Below are positions 50,201 through 57,758 of a stretch of DNA of 64,000 nt, piece after piece. Within the stretch, counting starts at the first letter, position 1, and every line of letters begins with the position of its first letter. Position numbers and translations under genes: made by a program. The DNA comes from Saprospiraceae bacterium (GTDB lineage: Bacteria; Bacteroidota; Bacteroidia; Chitinophagales; Saprospiraceae), in assembly GCA_016710235.1 (NCBI GenBank), contig JADJLG010000001.1:609501-673500 (forward strand), written 5' to 3'. The notes beneath the pieces were generated by a model. It worked only from the letters and a program-made list of their open reading frames with translations. It was not told the origin of the DNA and did not search any database.

Positions 50201-51339
50201 GCTTTGAGTGGACAGATGGGTCACCATTGAATTACACGAACTGGTACCCGGGTCAACCAAACAATGCAAATGGAGATCAAGACTTTGTTGAAATGCTGCC
50301 TGACGGTACATGGAACGATCAGTACACTTCTTGTGTGAGAGAATTCATCTGTGAGATGCCATGCTACGATCTCAGACAAATTAGTGGCCCTTCAAACGGT
50401 GGATTCTTTAATTGCGGTACAACTACAGTCACTTATGTTGCTACCCAGGGAAGTCTTTCTGATACTTGCAGCTTTACCGTAACTGTAAATTGTACGACAA
50501 CAGGTGGTGGAAATGGATATTGCATTTCGAAAGGTCTGGATAGTCGATTTATGTGGATCAATACAGTAAAGTTTGCTACTATCAACAACACATCCGGAAA
50601 TAACGGAGGCTATGCTAACTTCACAAATATCTGCGCTGATGTCAAATGGGGCAACACTTATCCAATCTGTCTAGAGCCTGGTTTTGCGAATAATACAGCT
50701 TACACCGTTTATTGGCGAATTTGGATAGACTATAATGGAGACCAGGATTTTGAAGATCCAGGAGAATTTGTCGCATATGGCAATGGCTATACAACGCTCT
50801 GTGGTAATATAACATTACCTGGAAACTGTGTATGCCCTGGAATCACTACCAGAATGAGAGTAGCTATGTCCTACGGTGGGTATGCCGGAAATTCGTGCTG
50901 TATTTATTCATACGGGGAAGTTGAAGATTATTGTATCAATATTTCACCAACTTTTACAGGAGGAGGCTCCAATTCACTGGTTGCACTTCCTGATCCTGTT
51001 CACTTAAAATGTCCGGGCTGTCCTGCAACTGAGATGAGTTTTGAACAACTGAATTCAAGAGGATCAGATCCGGCTTTGGAATCACAACTTCCTGAACCTG
51101 TATTTTCAGTTTCGCCAAATCCTGCTCGAGATGAAGTGCTCATATCCAGCAGTAATTCACCAATATCGTCTATTCAAATTTTCAATTCTACCGGCAAGAT
51201 GGTTTGGCATTTACCGGCGGTGAATGGAACACATTTCCACAGAATAGACATCCAAGACTGGGCTGCCGGAGCATATGTTGTACACATCACTTCCAACGAT
51301 GGCAACAAACACATCCAGAAGATTTTAGTCCAAAAATAA
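47212..51339 (+). CDS. HYR-repeat adhesin with nested C-type lectin domain, GEVED domain and T9SS type A tail
   Basis: Start at the ATG 47212 in front of a clear signal peptide (ending ...SLGSVQAQ); 1,375 residues. Five tandem modules of 168-169 residues follow (DNA starts near 47353, 47860, 48364, 48868 and 49375). Each has a Cys-rich half beginning PPIxxCP..Y.GCPG and an HYR half with TVTDNCG and VTYTATD.CGN. A sixth HYR domain is interrupted by a C-type lectin domain (~927-1,051: FCSLQQATWQSAHNICRSLG, TAFIGLHDSRVEGSFEWTDG, YPGQPNN, WNDQYTSC), after which the HYR strands resume (GTTTVTYVATQG). A GEVED-like domain (IDYNGDQDFEDPGEFV) and a type A sorting tail (FSVSPNPARDEVLISS, AAGAYVVHITS) end it. 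It is probably a cell-surface adhesin binding glycans. Confidence 0.9.
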   Translation: MKKQQTQDLLKIPIFLLLILLSLGSVQAQLKLPRFLTAGRAKASCTHPPIITCPPTFHACPGVSTLPSNTGYATAVPGGLGCNQPSVSYHDNIVSTGPCNGAITIQRIWTAVDPQDPTLYTNCMQMVKLSDDTAPTITNCPADITIASNPDCYATVYWNSPTVTDNCGKLFLNVTHVSGDRFQVGITRVTYTAEDLCGNSSTCGFNITVTGNCCDKPPILSCPGDYSGCPGDSISPKKTGTPTVRPGKSTCAIPVLTYRDSGLVQGSCAGAMTFFRIWTARDPFDSSLVSRCTQKISFKDEIKPVFSSCPANLTLAPGANCQASGNWISPVVTDNCGTPQITSTHQNGSSFNEGITTVVYTATDRCGNSATCSFTVTVTPCCTAPPIIQCPADYYGCPGTSTATTVTGQATASPSQPNCGTPLVSYNDKIISQGPCSGAIRIERTWIATNNVNNLQSSCVQLILLSDLIPPVFTSCPTNMTVMPNPGNCLATVSWTNPTVTDHCGAPQLTSSHPNPGDFPVGVTQVTITATDGCGNSSTCSFSITVNPCCNSNPVISCPQNYTACPGTSTNPSTTGTATATPGSPQCGVPAISYSDEILSQGPCAGAIEIKRTWKATDPNNSNLYSTCIQIVKLIDQTPPVFTSCPANVTIQPNSNCQAVYWWTPPTATDNCSNPQIVGSHQPGTIFNVGVTTVTYTATDGCGNVTSHSFTVTVPNTCCNQPPIINCPAPYYGCPTQACGPGISGTATASKSSSQCGTPVVSYRDSILTTGPCVYAKKFIRIWKAVDPNYPQLVSYCHQLIELKDNTPPYFTSCPSNITVALNGACTKPISWNPPTAYDNCSNVQLSSNYQPGQSFGPGVYTIIYTATDVCGNKVTHSFTITVTGGGLDIVCPANITVTQNDPTIHGAYVSWNLPTVNSCGGCNDTLPGFIYMGTYNGHRYFCSLQQATWQSAHNICRSLGGNLASIGSAAENAWVQSKLMGATAFIGLHDSRVEGSFEWTDGSPLNYTNWYPGQPNNANGDQDFVEMLPDGTWNDQYTSCVREFICEMPCYDLRQISGPSNGGFFNCGTTTVTYVATQGSLSDTCSFTVTVNCTTTGGGNGYCISKGLDSRFMWINTVKFATINNTSGNNGGYANFTNICADVKWGNTYPICLEPGFANNTAYTVYWRIWIDYNGDQDFEDPGEFVAYGNGYTTLCGNITLPGNCVCPGITTRMRVAMSYGGYAGNSCCIYSYGEVEDYCINISPTFTGGGSNSLVALPDPVHLKCPGCPATEMSFEQLNSRGSDPALESQLPEPVFSVSPNPARDEVLISSSNSPISSIQIFNSTGKMVWHLPAVNGTHFHRIDIQDWAAGAYVVHITSNDGNKHIQKILVQK

Positions 51340-51362
51340 ATTTGACACATAAGGAAATTAGA

Positions 51363-51393
51363 AACCGGAGTGAATTCCTCACTCCGGTTTTTT
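51363..51393 (+). terminator. Intrinsic terminator overlapping the end of the opposing gene
   Basis: AACCGGAGTGA (51363-51373) and TCACTCCGGTT (51379-51389) form a perfect 11-bp stem with a 5-nt loop, followed by TTTT on the plus strand. It ends the HYR-lectin transcript. Its right arm is also the stop codon and last codons of the converging glycosyltransferase. Confidence 0.88.
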
Positions 51394-52554
51394 ATTTTGT
51401 AGACTATCTATGCATTTTAATAGATTTTTCTTCTGTTCTTTCCTCCATTCCGTCCACTTAGGTCTCGACTGTCCATCATATTCATTTTTATTCAAAATGA
51501 AGTCAATTAAATCTTTATAATTTAATTTCCGAACATTCACATGGATGGCATCAGCGTGCATTTCAATTAAAAATTTTACTGACGTTTCATTCATATCCTC
51601 GCAAAAATTAACAATGGGAATTCCAGAAGCAAAATATTCGGGAACTTTTGAAGGTAATCCAGGATAAGTACCATGCGAGAAATTTATAAGAAAATCCGCT
51701 TTTGAATAAAACTCTCTTACTTCAGAACTAGAAATTGGCTCGACAATAGATACTCTCTTTTCTGCTTGGCAAAATTGTATCAATCCATCACATTGATTTC
51801 CGACCAAAAGGATCTTGCAGTCCAGTTCGGCTAATTCAGGTGATTTTAATGTTTCCAACAATATTGAACATTCCTTGATACCATTCCTCAAATCATTAAA
51901 AGTAGAACCAAGGAATAAAAATGTTATTTGCCCATGATGCTTTGCCTTTTTTAAAGGAAATTCCAATTGCCTGGCATTATAAATTAGTTTCATTTTATCC
52001 TTAGGAATACCTCTTACTTCATTGTAATAATTTAAAATTCCGCCACTATTCAATATAAGAAAGTCAGCCTTCCTCAATACATAAGATTCAAACTTAAAGG
52101 TATTTGACCGCAAATAGGAATGTGCAGTCGGAGTATGTGGATTGTGCGCATACAAATCACCAATATCACAAATCCATTGTACAGCATAAATCCGTTTAAT
52201 CAGAATGCCAATCAGGTGGAAACTCCATGGATGTGAAATCGTAATAATCATATCCGGCTTCGTTACCCGCTTTAATAAACTATATTTTATAAAAACGCTG
52301 AAAGCAGTTAAAATGGATTTATCAGGAAAAATCCAAGCTTTAAATAACTTATAGATGTTTCTCTTTAGCTTGCTTTGAATTTTGAATTTCCTGCTTTCCG
52401 ATCCATTAGTTTCCTGAAAATCACTCAATACAGCACGGCTATTGTAATAAGTAACTTCATGCTCTTCCAACAATGATCGAATGATTTGGTCAGTTCTGAA
52501 AGCCCGAGGATTGTTCTCCGGAAAATAATGATTGCTAAAAATATGAATCCTCAT
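51379..52554 (-). CDS. Glycosyltransferase, GT4-like (polysaccharide operon)
   Basis: 391 residues with the two-domain GT-B outline: an N-terminal MRIHIFSNHYFPENNPRA with the early acceptor-site loop, a central DIGDLYAHNP, then a C-terminal half with FLFLGSTFNDLRNG and a donor-site region around YSKADFLINFSHGTYPGLPS and VPEYFASGIPIVNF. It probably transfers a sugar from a nucleotide donor during surface polysaccharide assembly; donor and acceptor are unknown. It is the last gene of the operon 56661-51379 and its start overlaps the preceding gene by four bases. Its stop codon lies within the hairpin that ends the converging adhesin gene. Confidence 0.85.
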   Translation of the reverse strand: MRIHIFSNHYFPENNPRAFRTDQIIRSLLEEHEVTYYNSRAVLSDFQETNGSESRKFKIQSKLKRNIYKLFKAWIFPDKSILTAFSVFIKYSLLKRVTKPDMIITISHPWSFHLIGILIKRIYAVQWICDIGDLYAHNPHTPTAHSYLRSNTFKFESYVLRKADFLILNSGGILNYYNEVRGIPKDKMKLIYNARQLEFPLKKAKHHGQITFLFLGSTFNDLRNGIKECSILLETLKSPELAELDCKILLVGNQCDGLIQFCQAEKRVSIVEPISSSEVREFYSKADFLINFSHGTYPGLPSKVPEYFASGIPIVNFCEDMNETSVKFLIEMHADAIHVNVRKLNYKDLIDFILNKNEYDGQSRPKWTEWRKEQKKNLLKCIDSLQNKKPE

Positions 52555-53681
52555 AACAAACTTGAATAAACATCAAAAAGCTCATTACCGGAACTATTGC
52601 TTTTACTGCGAACGCTTTCCAATGCCTGCCAAGCCATACGCTGATAATCTCTGGAAGAGAGAAAAGAAATTTCATCTAAAGCTTCAGACGCATCTTGAGC
52701 ATCATTCTCCCTAATCATCCAAGAATTGTAACTGTGTACAAATAAATCAGGTATATCACAATGAAAAGTGGTCAGTACGGGTTTACCATAAAATAAGGCA
52801 TCCCGAATAAATACAGGACAACCACCTTCAGTATCCCCGCTCGAAGCTTTGTGAGAAAGGCTTACTGCAATATGGGCCTGAGATAATTTTTTCTGGTAAT
52901 CCAAAAAAGGAATATGATCATTAATTGAAATATTCGAAAGATTTTGATCATTCACTGCAACAGTTAAAGATTTAAAATAGTCTTTTTCCGCCTGCTCACC
53001 ATAAAATTTAACGGAGAACAGATTTCTGTTTTTGAGTCTCAATGCCTCGACCAATATATCCTGTCCTTTTTTTTCGGTATAGCTTGCCGCCTGAATCAAT
53101 TTTATCGGTTTAAACCAATGGATTGGTTTACTAATTCCTCCTGTGAACGGAAACAACAAGTGTACTTTATGAATCATTTTTGCGGGTACACCATAGGAGA
53201 TCAACAACTTTGTCGAATAATTACCTTCCACTACAAAACGGCATCCAGACTTAGCAAAGTGTGCATATTTATCTTTTACTTCTGGATTCTTCTGAATCAA
53301 ATACTCGTAATCAAATCCATAAAGTGAGATGAAGATTTTAACATTCAATTCTAACAATAGATCAACAAACTCCAAAGCTACGTGACCAAAGTGCACATGC
53401 ACTACTTCAAACATTTTAGAATGAACTAACGACCTTAATTCTTTCCGGAGAGTATGATCAGATAAAGATCGTTGGATCTTTTGGTGTAATGGAATAGGGT
53501 ATGATACTTGAAGAATGGATTTATTTATTGGTACAAAATCTGATTTTGTGCCTTTTAAAAAATACTTTGCAAAAACAAAATGATTTACTTTAGGGCTCGA
53601 TTGCAACAACAATCTTTCTAACCAATTCATGGTAACAGAAAGATGACAATCAATAATATTCAATACATTAATCGATTTCAT
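52551..53681 (-). CDS. Glycosyltransferase, GT4 family (polysaccharide operon)
   Basis: 376 residues. The C-terminal GT4 half shows LIQAASYTEKKGQDILVEAL, FYGEQAEKDYF, VSLSHKASSGDTEGGCPVFI and DALFYGKPVLTTFHCDIPD, which matches the E-x7-E-like donor site with EGGCPV and a switch to a buried Gly-rich loop. The N-terminal part has VHVHFGHVALEF. It likely adds a sugar to a lipid-linked or growing glycan in the cytoplasm. It overlaps the asparagine-synthetase-like gene by 14 bp and the next glycosyltransferase gene by four, consistent with tight coupling. Confidence 0.88.
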   Translation of the reverse strand: MKSINVLNIIDCHLSVTMNWLERLLLQSSPKVNHFVFAKYFLKGTKSDFVPINKSILQVSYPIPLHQKIQRSLSDHTLRKELRSLVHSKMFEVVHVHFGHVALEFVDLLLELNVKIFISLYGFDYEYLIQKNPEVKDKYAHFAKSGCRFVVEGNYSTKLLISYGVPAKMIHKVHLLFPFTGGISKPIHWFKPIKLIQAASYTEKKGQDILVEALRLKNRNLFSVKFYGEQAEKDYFKSLTVAVNDQNLSNISINDHIPFLDYQKKLSQAHIAVSLSHKASSGDTEGGCPVFIRDALFYGKPVLTTFHCDIPDLFVHSYNSWMIRENDAQDASEALDEISFLSSRDYQRMAWQALESVRSKSNSSGNELFDVYSSLL

Positions 53682-55293
53682 AAGTGCGATAACGTATCAT
53701 TTTTTGAAATAATAGGACAGTCAGAAGGCGCAACTTCTCCGTTCTGTTCATACTTGATATTTTACGTTCAGTTAGAGATTTATAATCTTGTTTATACAAT
53801 TCATAATCAATTTGATCGTCCGCATAATTATAATTAAAAAAATGAGCAGATTTGCCAAGTTGATTGAAAACGCGGTCTCTAATACCAGAATACCGAACCT
53901 GCATTAGAAATGCGTTCATATTCTCATGCTCAATAGGAACTCCTGTCTTTTGCCAATTTAGTGAACTCAATTCAGACGGCAGATATTTTTTAAGTACTTG
54001 CAAATAAAATTTATTATTCACTTGCCACTCATCTGGTAGGCTTAAATTAAAGGTCATCCATTCCAAATTATAAAAAGGGATGATAGGTTTACAAAAATAA
54101 GACAACAAGTATAAACTCATTGCGCTCTCATTTCGTATTTTATGATCGGTTATAAATGGATCAATATTCTGTATATCATAGAATGGGTCATCAATATGCA
54201 ATTGCTCCACCGATCCTTTAAACCATTGTTTAGCTATGGATTCATCAATCCGCTTGTTACACTGAGACGTCGATCCATAAATTCCCCCACCATAAAATCC
54301 ATGAAAATAAGTTTTAGCGAATGTTTTCATACTTTCATGCAAACCACCTTCATGCATATGGTCTATCCCTAACATGCCTGAAGTCTTCCATACAGAAAAC
54401 AATCGTTTTTGAATGAATTCCGAGTACTCGATTTCCAGATGTTTATGTTCGATCTCGAGGCTTTTACTCACTTTCTCTGCAATTTGCAAATCCAAACTAG
54501 ATTTCATCGAAAAGGTAAAAGCCTTAATATTAAAATACTTCTTGGCACAAAAACTAATAAATCTACTATCCAAACCACCACTTAAACTCACACCAACATT
54601 CTCTTCTTTGATTTGAAGTCGCCGAATATACTGATCGAATATGGAATAATACTTCTCCATAGCCTCTGCCGAATCAATCGATTGTTTTTGCACGATACTC
54701 CATGACCAATAAGTATCTTTAGAAATTAAATTGGCAGATTTATCAAACACATAAATACCGGCTGCATGTGTCCGAAAAAGCCCATTAAACCAACTTTGGC
54801 CAGATAATAAATGGCCATTGGAAAGCATAGAATCCACAGCTTCTTGATTCCATTGAATCTTGACAGCTGGAATATACAACATATCTTGTTGTTCTGACAT
54901 CCAATAAACGGAAGTACTATCTTTAAAAATAAATAATGGATAAAAGCCCAATGGATCTTGAATGATATAAGTCGTTTGGCTAGTGCGATCCAAATAAATT
55001 AAACAATAAAGTCCATTAATGTAGCTGAATAAAGCCCTGACTTGAATCTTATAATCATCCAGTTTCCACGAACTCAAATTATCCCAGAATTTTTCAAATC
55101 CGTCCAACGTGGTAATATTTCCAAATAACATCAATATCCCCTGGTCCATTTCCCGCTTGAACCAATTTCCTTCCAGATTCGAAGAAAATTCACAATAGAA
55201 ATTCTTATTTTGAATGAGATGATTGAAAGCGTGATTACTATCCGGCAAATCAATCAAATGTCGATCTGAAATATACCCAAAAACTTTTGACAT
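53668..55293 (-). CDS. Asparagine-synthetase-like protein lacking the glutaminase cysteine
   Basis: 541 residues. The C-terminal half has the ATP-pyrophosphatase signature SLSGGLDSRF (~240-250), followed by KAFTFSMKSSLDLQIAEKVS, as in AsnB-type enzymes. The N-terminal half keeps the class II amidotransferase outline (LMLFGNITTLDGFEKFW, FSYINGLYCLIYLD, DPLGFYPLFIF), but the second residue is Ser, not the Cys needed for glutamine hydrolysis. It may therefore use free ammonia or another amine, or make an amide or lactam on a non-asparagine substrate. AsnB-like proteins occur in polysaccharide clusters, perhaps amidating uronic acids (inference). It lies directly after the flippase gene and overlaps the next gene by 14 bp. 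Confidence 0.85.
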   Translation of the reverse strand: MSKVFGYISDRHLIDLPDSNHAFNHLIQNKNFYCEFSSNLEGNWFKREMDQGILMLFGNITTLDGFEKFWDNLSSWKLDDYKIQVRALFSYINGLYCLIYLDRTSQTTYIIQDPLGFYPLFIFKDSTSVYWMSEQQDMLYIPAVKIQWNQEAVDSMLSNGHLLSGQSWFNGLFRTHAAGIYVFDKSANLISKDTYWSWSIVQKQSIDSAEAMEKYYSIFDQYIRRLQIKEENVGVSLSGGLDSRFISFCAKKYFNIKAFTFSMKSSLDLQIAEKVSKSLEIEHKHLEIEYSEFIQKRLFSVWKTSGMLGIDHMHEGGLHESMKTFAKTYFHGFYGGGIYGSTSQCNKRIDESIAKQWFKGSVEQLHIDDPFYDIQNIDPFITDHKIRNESAMSLYLLSYFCKPIIPFYNLEWMTFNLSLPDEWQVNNKFYLQVLKKYLPSELSSLNWQKTGVPIEHENMNAFLMQVRYSGIRDRVFNQLGKSAHFFNYNYADDQIDYELYKQDYKSLTERKISSMNRTEKLRLLTVLLFQKMIRYRTYEID

Positions 55294-56661
55294 TTAAACC
55301 AATTTGAGTTTAAGTAAGTTGAATAAAATTCTTCTATTGAAAATGTATAACAATATAGAATAAACAATTATAGCGATTATTGAAGCAATCCAAAACGGTA
55401 TATGTATCCATTGCATTGCGTATAATATAATACCAAAAATCGATATAATAAATAGCATTTTTGAAGCCGAACCGGATTTCAGATTTATTCCTAATAAGTT
55501 CTCGGCATGCATCCACTTCAATATTACTAACATGAGTACAAATGCATAGCATACTGACCAAATCAAAAACAAATCCAGACTAATTTTCAAATAGAGAAAT
55601 ACTAAAATAAACAAATAATTAATCAATAAAATAACAACATTCCAAATTAAGATAAATCGACTATTTCCAGATCCTAAAATAAATGTGTTCAAAATATTAT
55701 TGACACCTCTGATCAGAGCAATGAAAATAAAATACTTTACCACAACTGCTATTTCTATCCCTTTATCCGGATATGCCCAGTGAAGGATGGTGTCAGCATT
55801 AAATCCTATGAATAAATGAATGGGAATCATTACAATCAGGTATGTTTGTATTGTATTCCATGTCAGAGTCTGCCTTTGCTCTCCTGACATTTGATAACTA
55901 ATTACTGGAAATATTGCACGATTAAAAATAGGATTGATCTTTGAAAACAACAAAAAACTGAATTCACATGCAAGATTGTAAATACCCAAAAAAGGTAATC
56001 CAAACAAATAACCTATAAAAACGGTATCGTAGTTGCCCTGAATAAAACTTAACAATTGGGTCAGAACATGATTTCGACTAAAATCCAAGTATTCATCCCT
56101 TTTTAAAAGTAGATTCTCTTCCTTTTTATTACTTATAATCCAAGCCCATCCAAACATGATTAACACTCTGATTGTTAATCCAATACAGAAAATCCACAAC
56201 GCAGGCAAATAATTTAGTGCCGCAACTATAAAGATAAACTCAATCCCATAGGCTAAGACCTGAGCCCAAAAAACTTCCTTCTGTCTGTTATCTGCTATTA
56301 GCTGAGATTGAAACTTACTTGTGGCACCAATCCAAAACAATGTGCAAATACCCAAATACATTATTGCGATCAGATTCGCATCTATTGATCCACTTTGAGC
56401 AAACCATAATACTATTGCAAAGGAAATCACAGTTACAAAAAACAACTGCCACCTATCTAAAGACCACATTATTACTTTATTTCTCAGTTTTTTCTGAATA
56501 ACTGAAATAAACATCCCCGGGTCAAAAACAGACAATCCCAATCTAAAAATTAATTGGAAAATCGTAAATATCGCCAATTGGGTCTTATCCAGATATCTGC
56601 CCACCAACAAAAGCGTGAGCACCTGAATTATAGTGATAATTATGGTACTGAACAGCTGCAA
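55294..56661 (-). CDS. Polysaccharide flippase, Wzx/MOP superfamily
   Basis: 455 residues with about 12 to 14 hydrophobic helices along its length, with the MOP-type spacing and only short loops. Segments such as LLLVGRYLDKTQLAIFTIFQ and FIQGNYDTVFIGYLFGLPFL are typical of O-antigen/teichoic-acid flippases. It likely moves a lipid-linked glycan to the outer face of the inner membrane. The start is a TTG (56661). The frame stays open for about 22 more codons upstream, with plausible sequence (GFLNEIFR) but no ATG, GTG or TTG, so a non-standard start is conceivable. Its stop is immediately followed by the ATG of the asparagine-synthetase-like gene. Confidence 0.88.
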   Translation of the reverse strand: MQLFSTIIITIIQVLTLLLVGRYLDKTQLAIFTIFQLIFRLGLSVFDPGMFISVIQKKLRNKVIMWSLDRWQLFFVTVISFAIVLWFAQSGSIDANLIAIMYLGICTLFWIGATSKFQSQLIADNRQKEVFWAQVLAYGIEFIFIVAALNYLPALWIFCIGLTIRVLIMFGWAWIISNKKEENLLLKRDEYLDFSRNHVLTQLLSFIQGNYDTVFIGYLFGLPFLGIYNLACEFSFLLFSKINPIFNRAIFPVISYQMSGEQRQTLTWNTIQTYLIVMIPIHLFIGFNADTILHWAYPDKGIEIAVVVKYFIFIALIRGVNNILNTFILGSGNSRFILIWNVVILLINYLFILVFLYLKISLDLFLIWSVCYAFVLMLVILKWMHAENLLGINLKSGSASKMLFIISIFGIILYAMQWIHIPFWIASIIAIIVYSILLYIFNRRILFNLLKLKLV

Positions 56662-56825
56662 TCTGAATATTTCATTCAGAAATCCTTTCCTATCAATTGA
56701 TGGCGAATGAATGGTACTTAATATTTAATGCAAATGTCGCAAATTCGATTCAAAATTTATGAAAAGTTGATTATTGGATTTAACATAAGCTAACAATGTC
56801 CTGAATGTTGTAATTTTGCACATTC

Positions 56826-57695
56826 ATGCAAGATTCTTCAAATTCCATTTTTTTTGACCCAGTTTGGCTTTCAGTCATCTGCGGGAAGGATCGCTTTCGG
56901 GTCATTGAACTCGAAAGAAAAGGAAGTGAATTGACAGCGGTATTCAGGCAAAGGAAATTTTTGGGAATGAGTTTCGTGGATTGCCCACCATTTAATCCTT
57001 TCCAGATGAGGATTATCCATAAACCGGATGATATCAAAACCACTACTAAATACAGTAGGCAATGTCACCTGCTCTCTGAGCTTCATGAAAATGTACGAAA
57101 TCATTGGAGAGTAAATTTTAAACTTCCATCTGAAGTGAATACTGTTTCTGTCCTCAACCAATACAATTATGAATCAAATTGGTGTAATACATGTTTTATC
57201 AATGCAAATACTAGTTTAGATAATGCATACCTCAATCTAAGTTCAAAAACAAAAAACAGATTGCACCAAGCTCATTCTGAAAATATCTTTTACAACAATT
57301 GGGATGATTTGTCCTTAATTTGGAACTGCGACAATTACTATTTAAAGCACGGATTGACACAAAAGATTATGGAGAGTATTCTGCCAATTTTGAAAGAAAG
57401 AAATGCAATTCACTTGTACTCTTATAAGAGAGGTAAAAACATAGAATCCATTTCAATTATTATAGAAGATGGTGCTGACCGTTATCTATGGGCAAATATT
57501 CAAAACCCAAAATTTAAAAATAGGTTATCTCAAAGTCACATTTTATGGAAAGCCATTCAGGAAAGTTTACGCGCAGGTCAAAATTTTCATTTTGATGGTT
57601 CAATTGTCTTTTCAATAGAAAATTTCTTTATGGGATTTGGTTCCGAAATCCAGTCTTACGCTCTTTGTAAATGGAATAAATTCACCAATTATTAG
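56826..57695 (+). CDS. GNAT/FemAB-like acyl- or aminoacyltransferase
   Basis: 289 residues. The C-terminal half matches the GNAT fold in the FemAB/BioF2-like group: LSSKTKNRLHQAHSEN, YYLKHGLTQKIMESILPILK, a strand pair around AIHLYSYKRGKNIESISIII, and the ending FHFDGSIVFSIENFFMGFGS. Such proteins use CoA or aminoacyl-tRNA donors to modify cell-wall peptides or glycans. It is divergent from the polysaccharide operon (164 bp between starts), so a role in decorating that polymer is plausible. TAATTTTG ends 7 nt before the ATG, implying a very short leader if used. A strong bidirectional terminator follows. Confidence 0.72.
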   Translation: MQDSSNSIFFDPVWLSVICGKDRFRVIELERKGSELTAVFRQRKFLGMSFVDCPPFNPFQMRIIHKPDDIKTTTKYSRQCHLLSELHENVRNHWRVNFKLPSEVNTVSVLNQYNYESNWCNTCFINANTSLDNAYLNLSSKTKNRLHQAHSENIFYNNWDDLSLIWNCDNYYLKHGLTQKIMESILPILKERNAIHLYSYKRGKNIESISIIIEDGADRYLWANIQNPKFKNRLSQSHILWKAIQESLRAGQNFHFDGSIVFSIENFFMGFGSEIQSYALCKWNKFTNY

Positions 57696-57699
57696 TTAT

Positions 57700-57733
57700 A
57701 AAAAAAGAGCCAATTTTGTTTGGCTCTTTTTTT
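57700..57733. terminator. Bidirectional intrinsic terminator
   Basis: A perfect 14-bp stem (57700-57713 with 57720-57733; core GAGCCAA/TTGGCTC) with a 6-nt loop, and A/T tracts on both sides. It lies between the FemAB-like gene (+) and the PorU2-like gene (-), which converge, and can end both. Confidence 0.92.
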
Positions 57734-57758
57734 ATTATCATCAATGCAATGATCCTTC

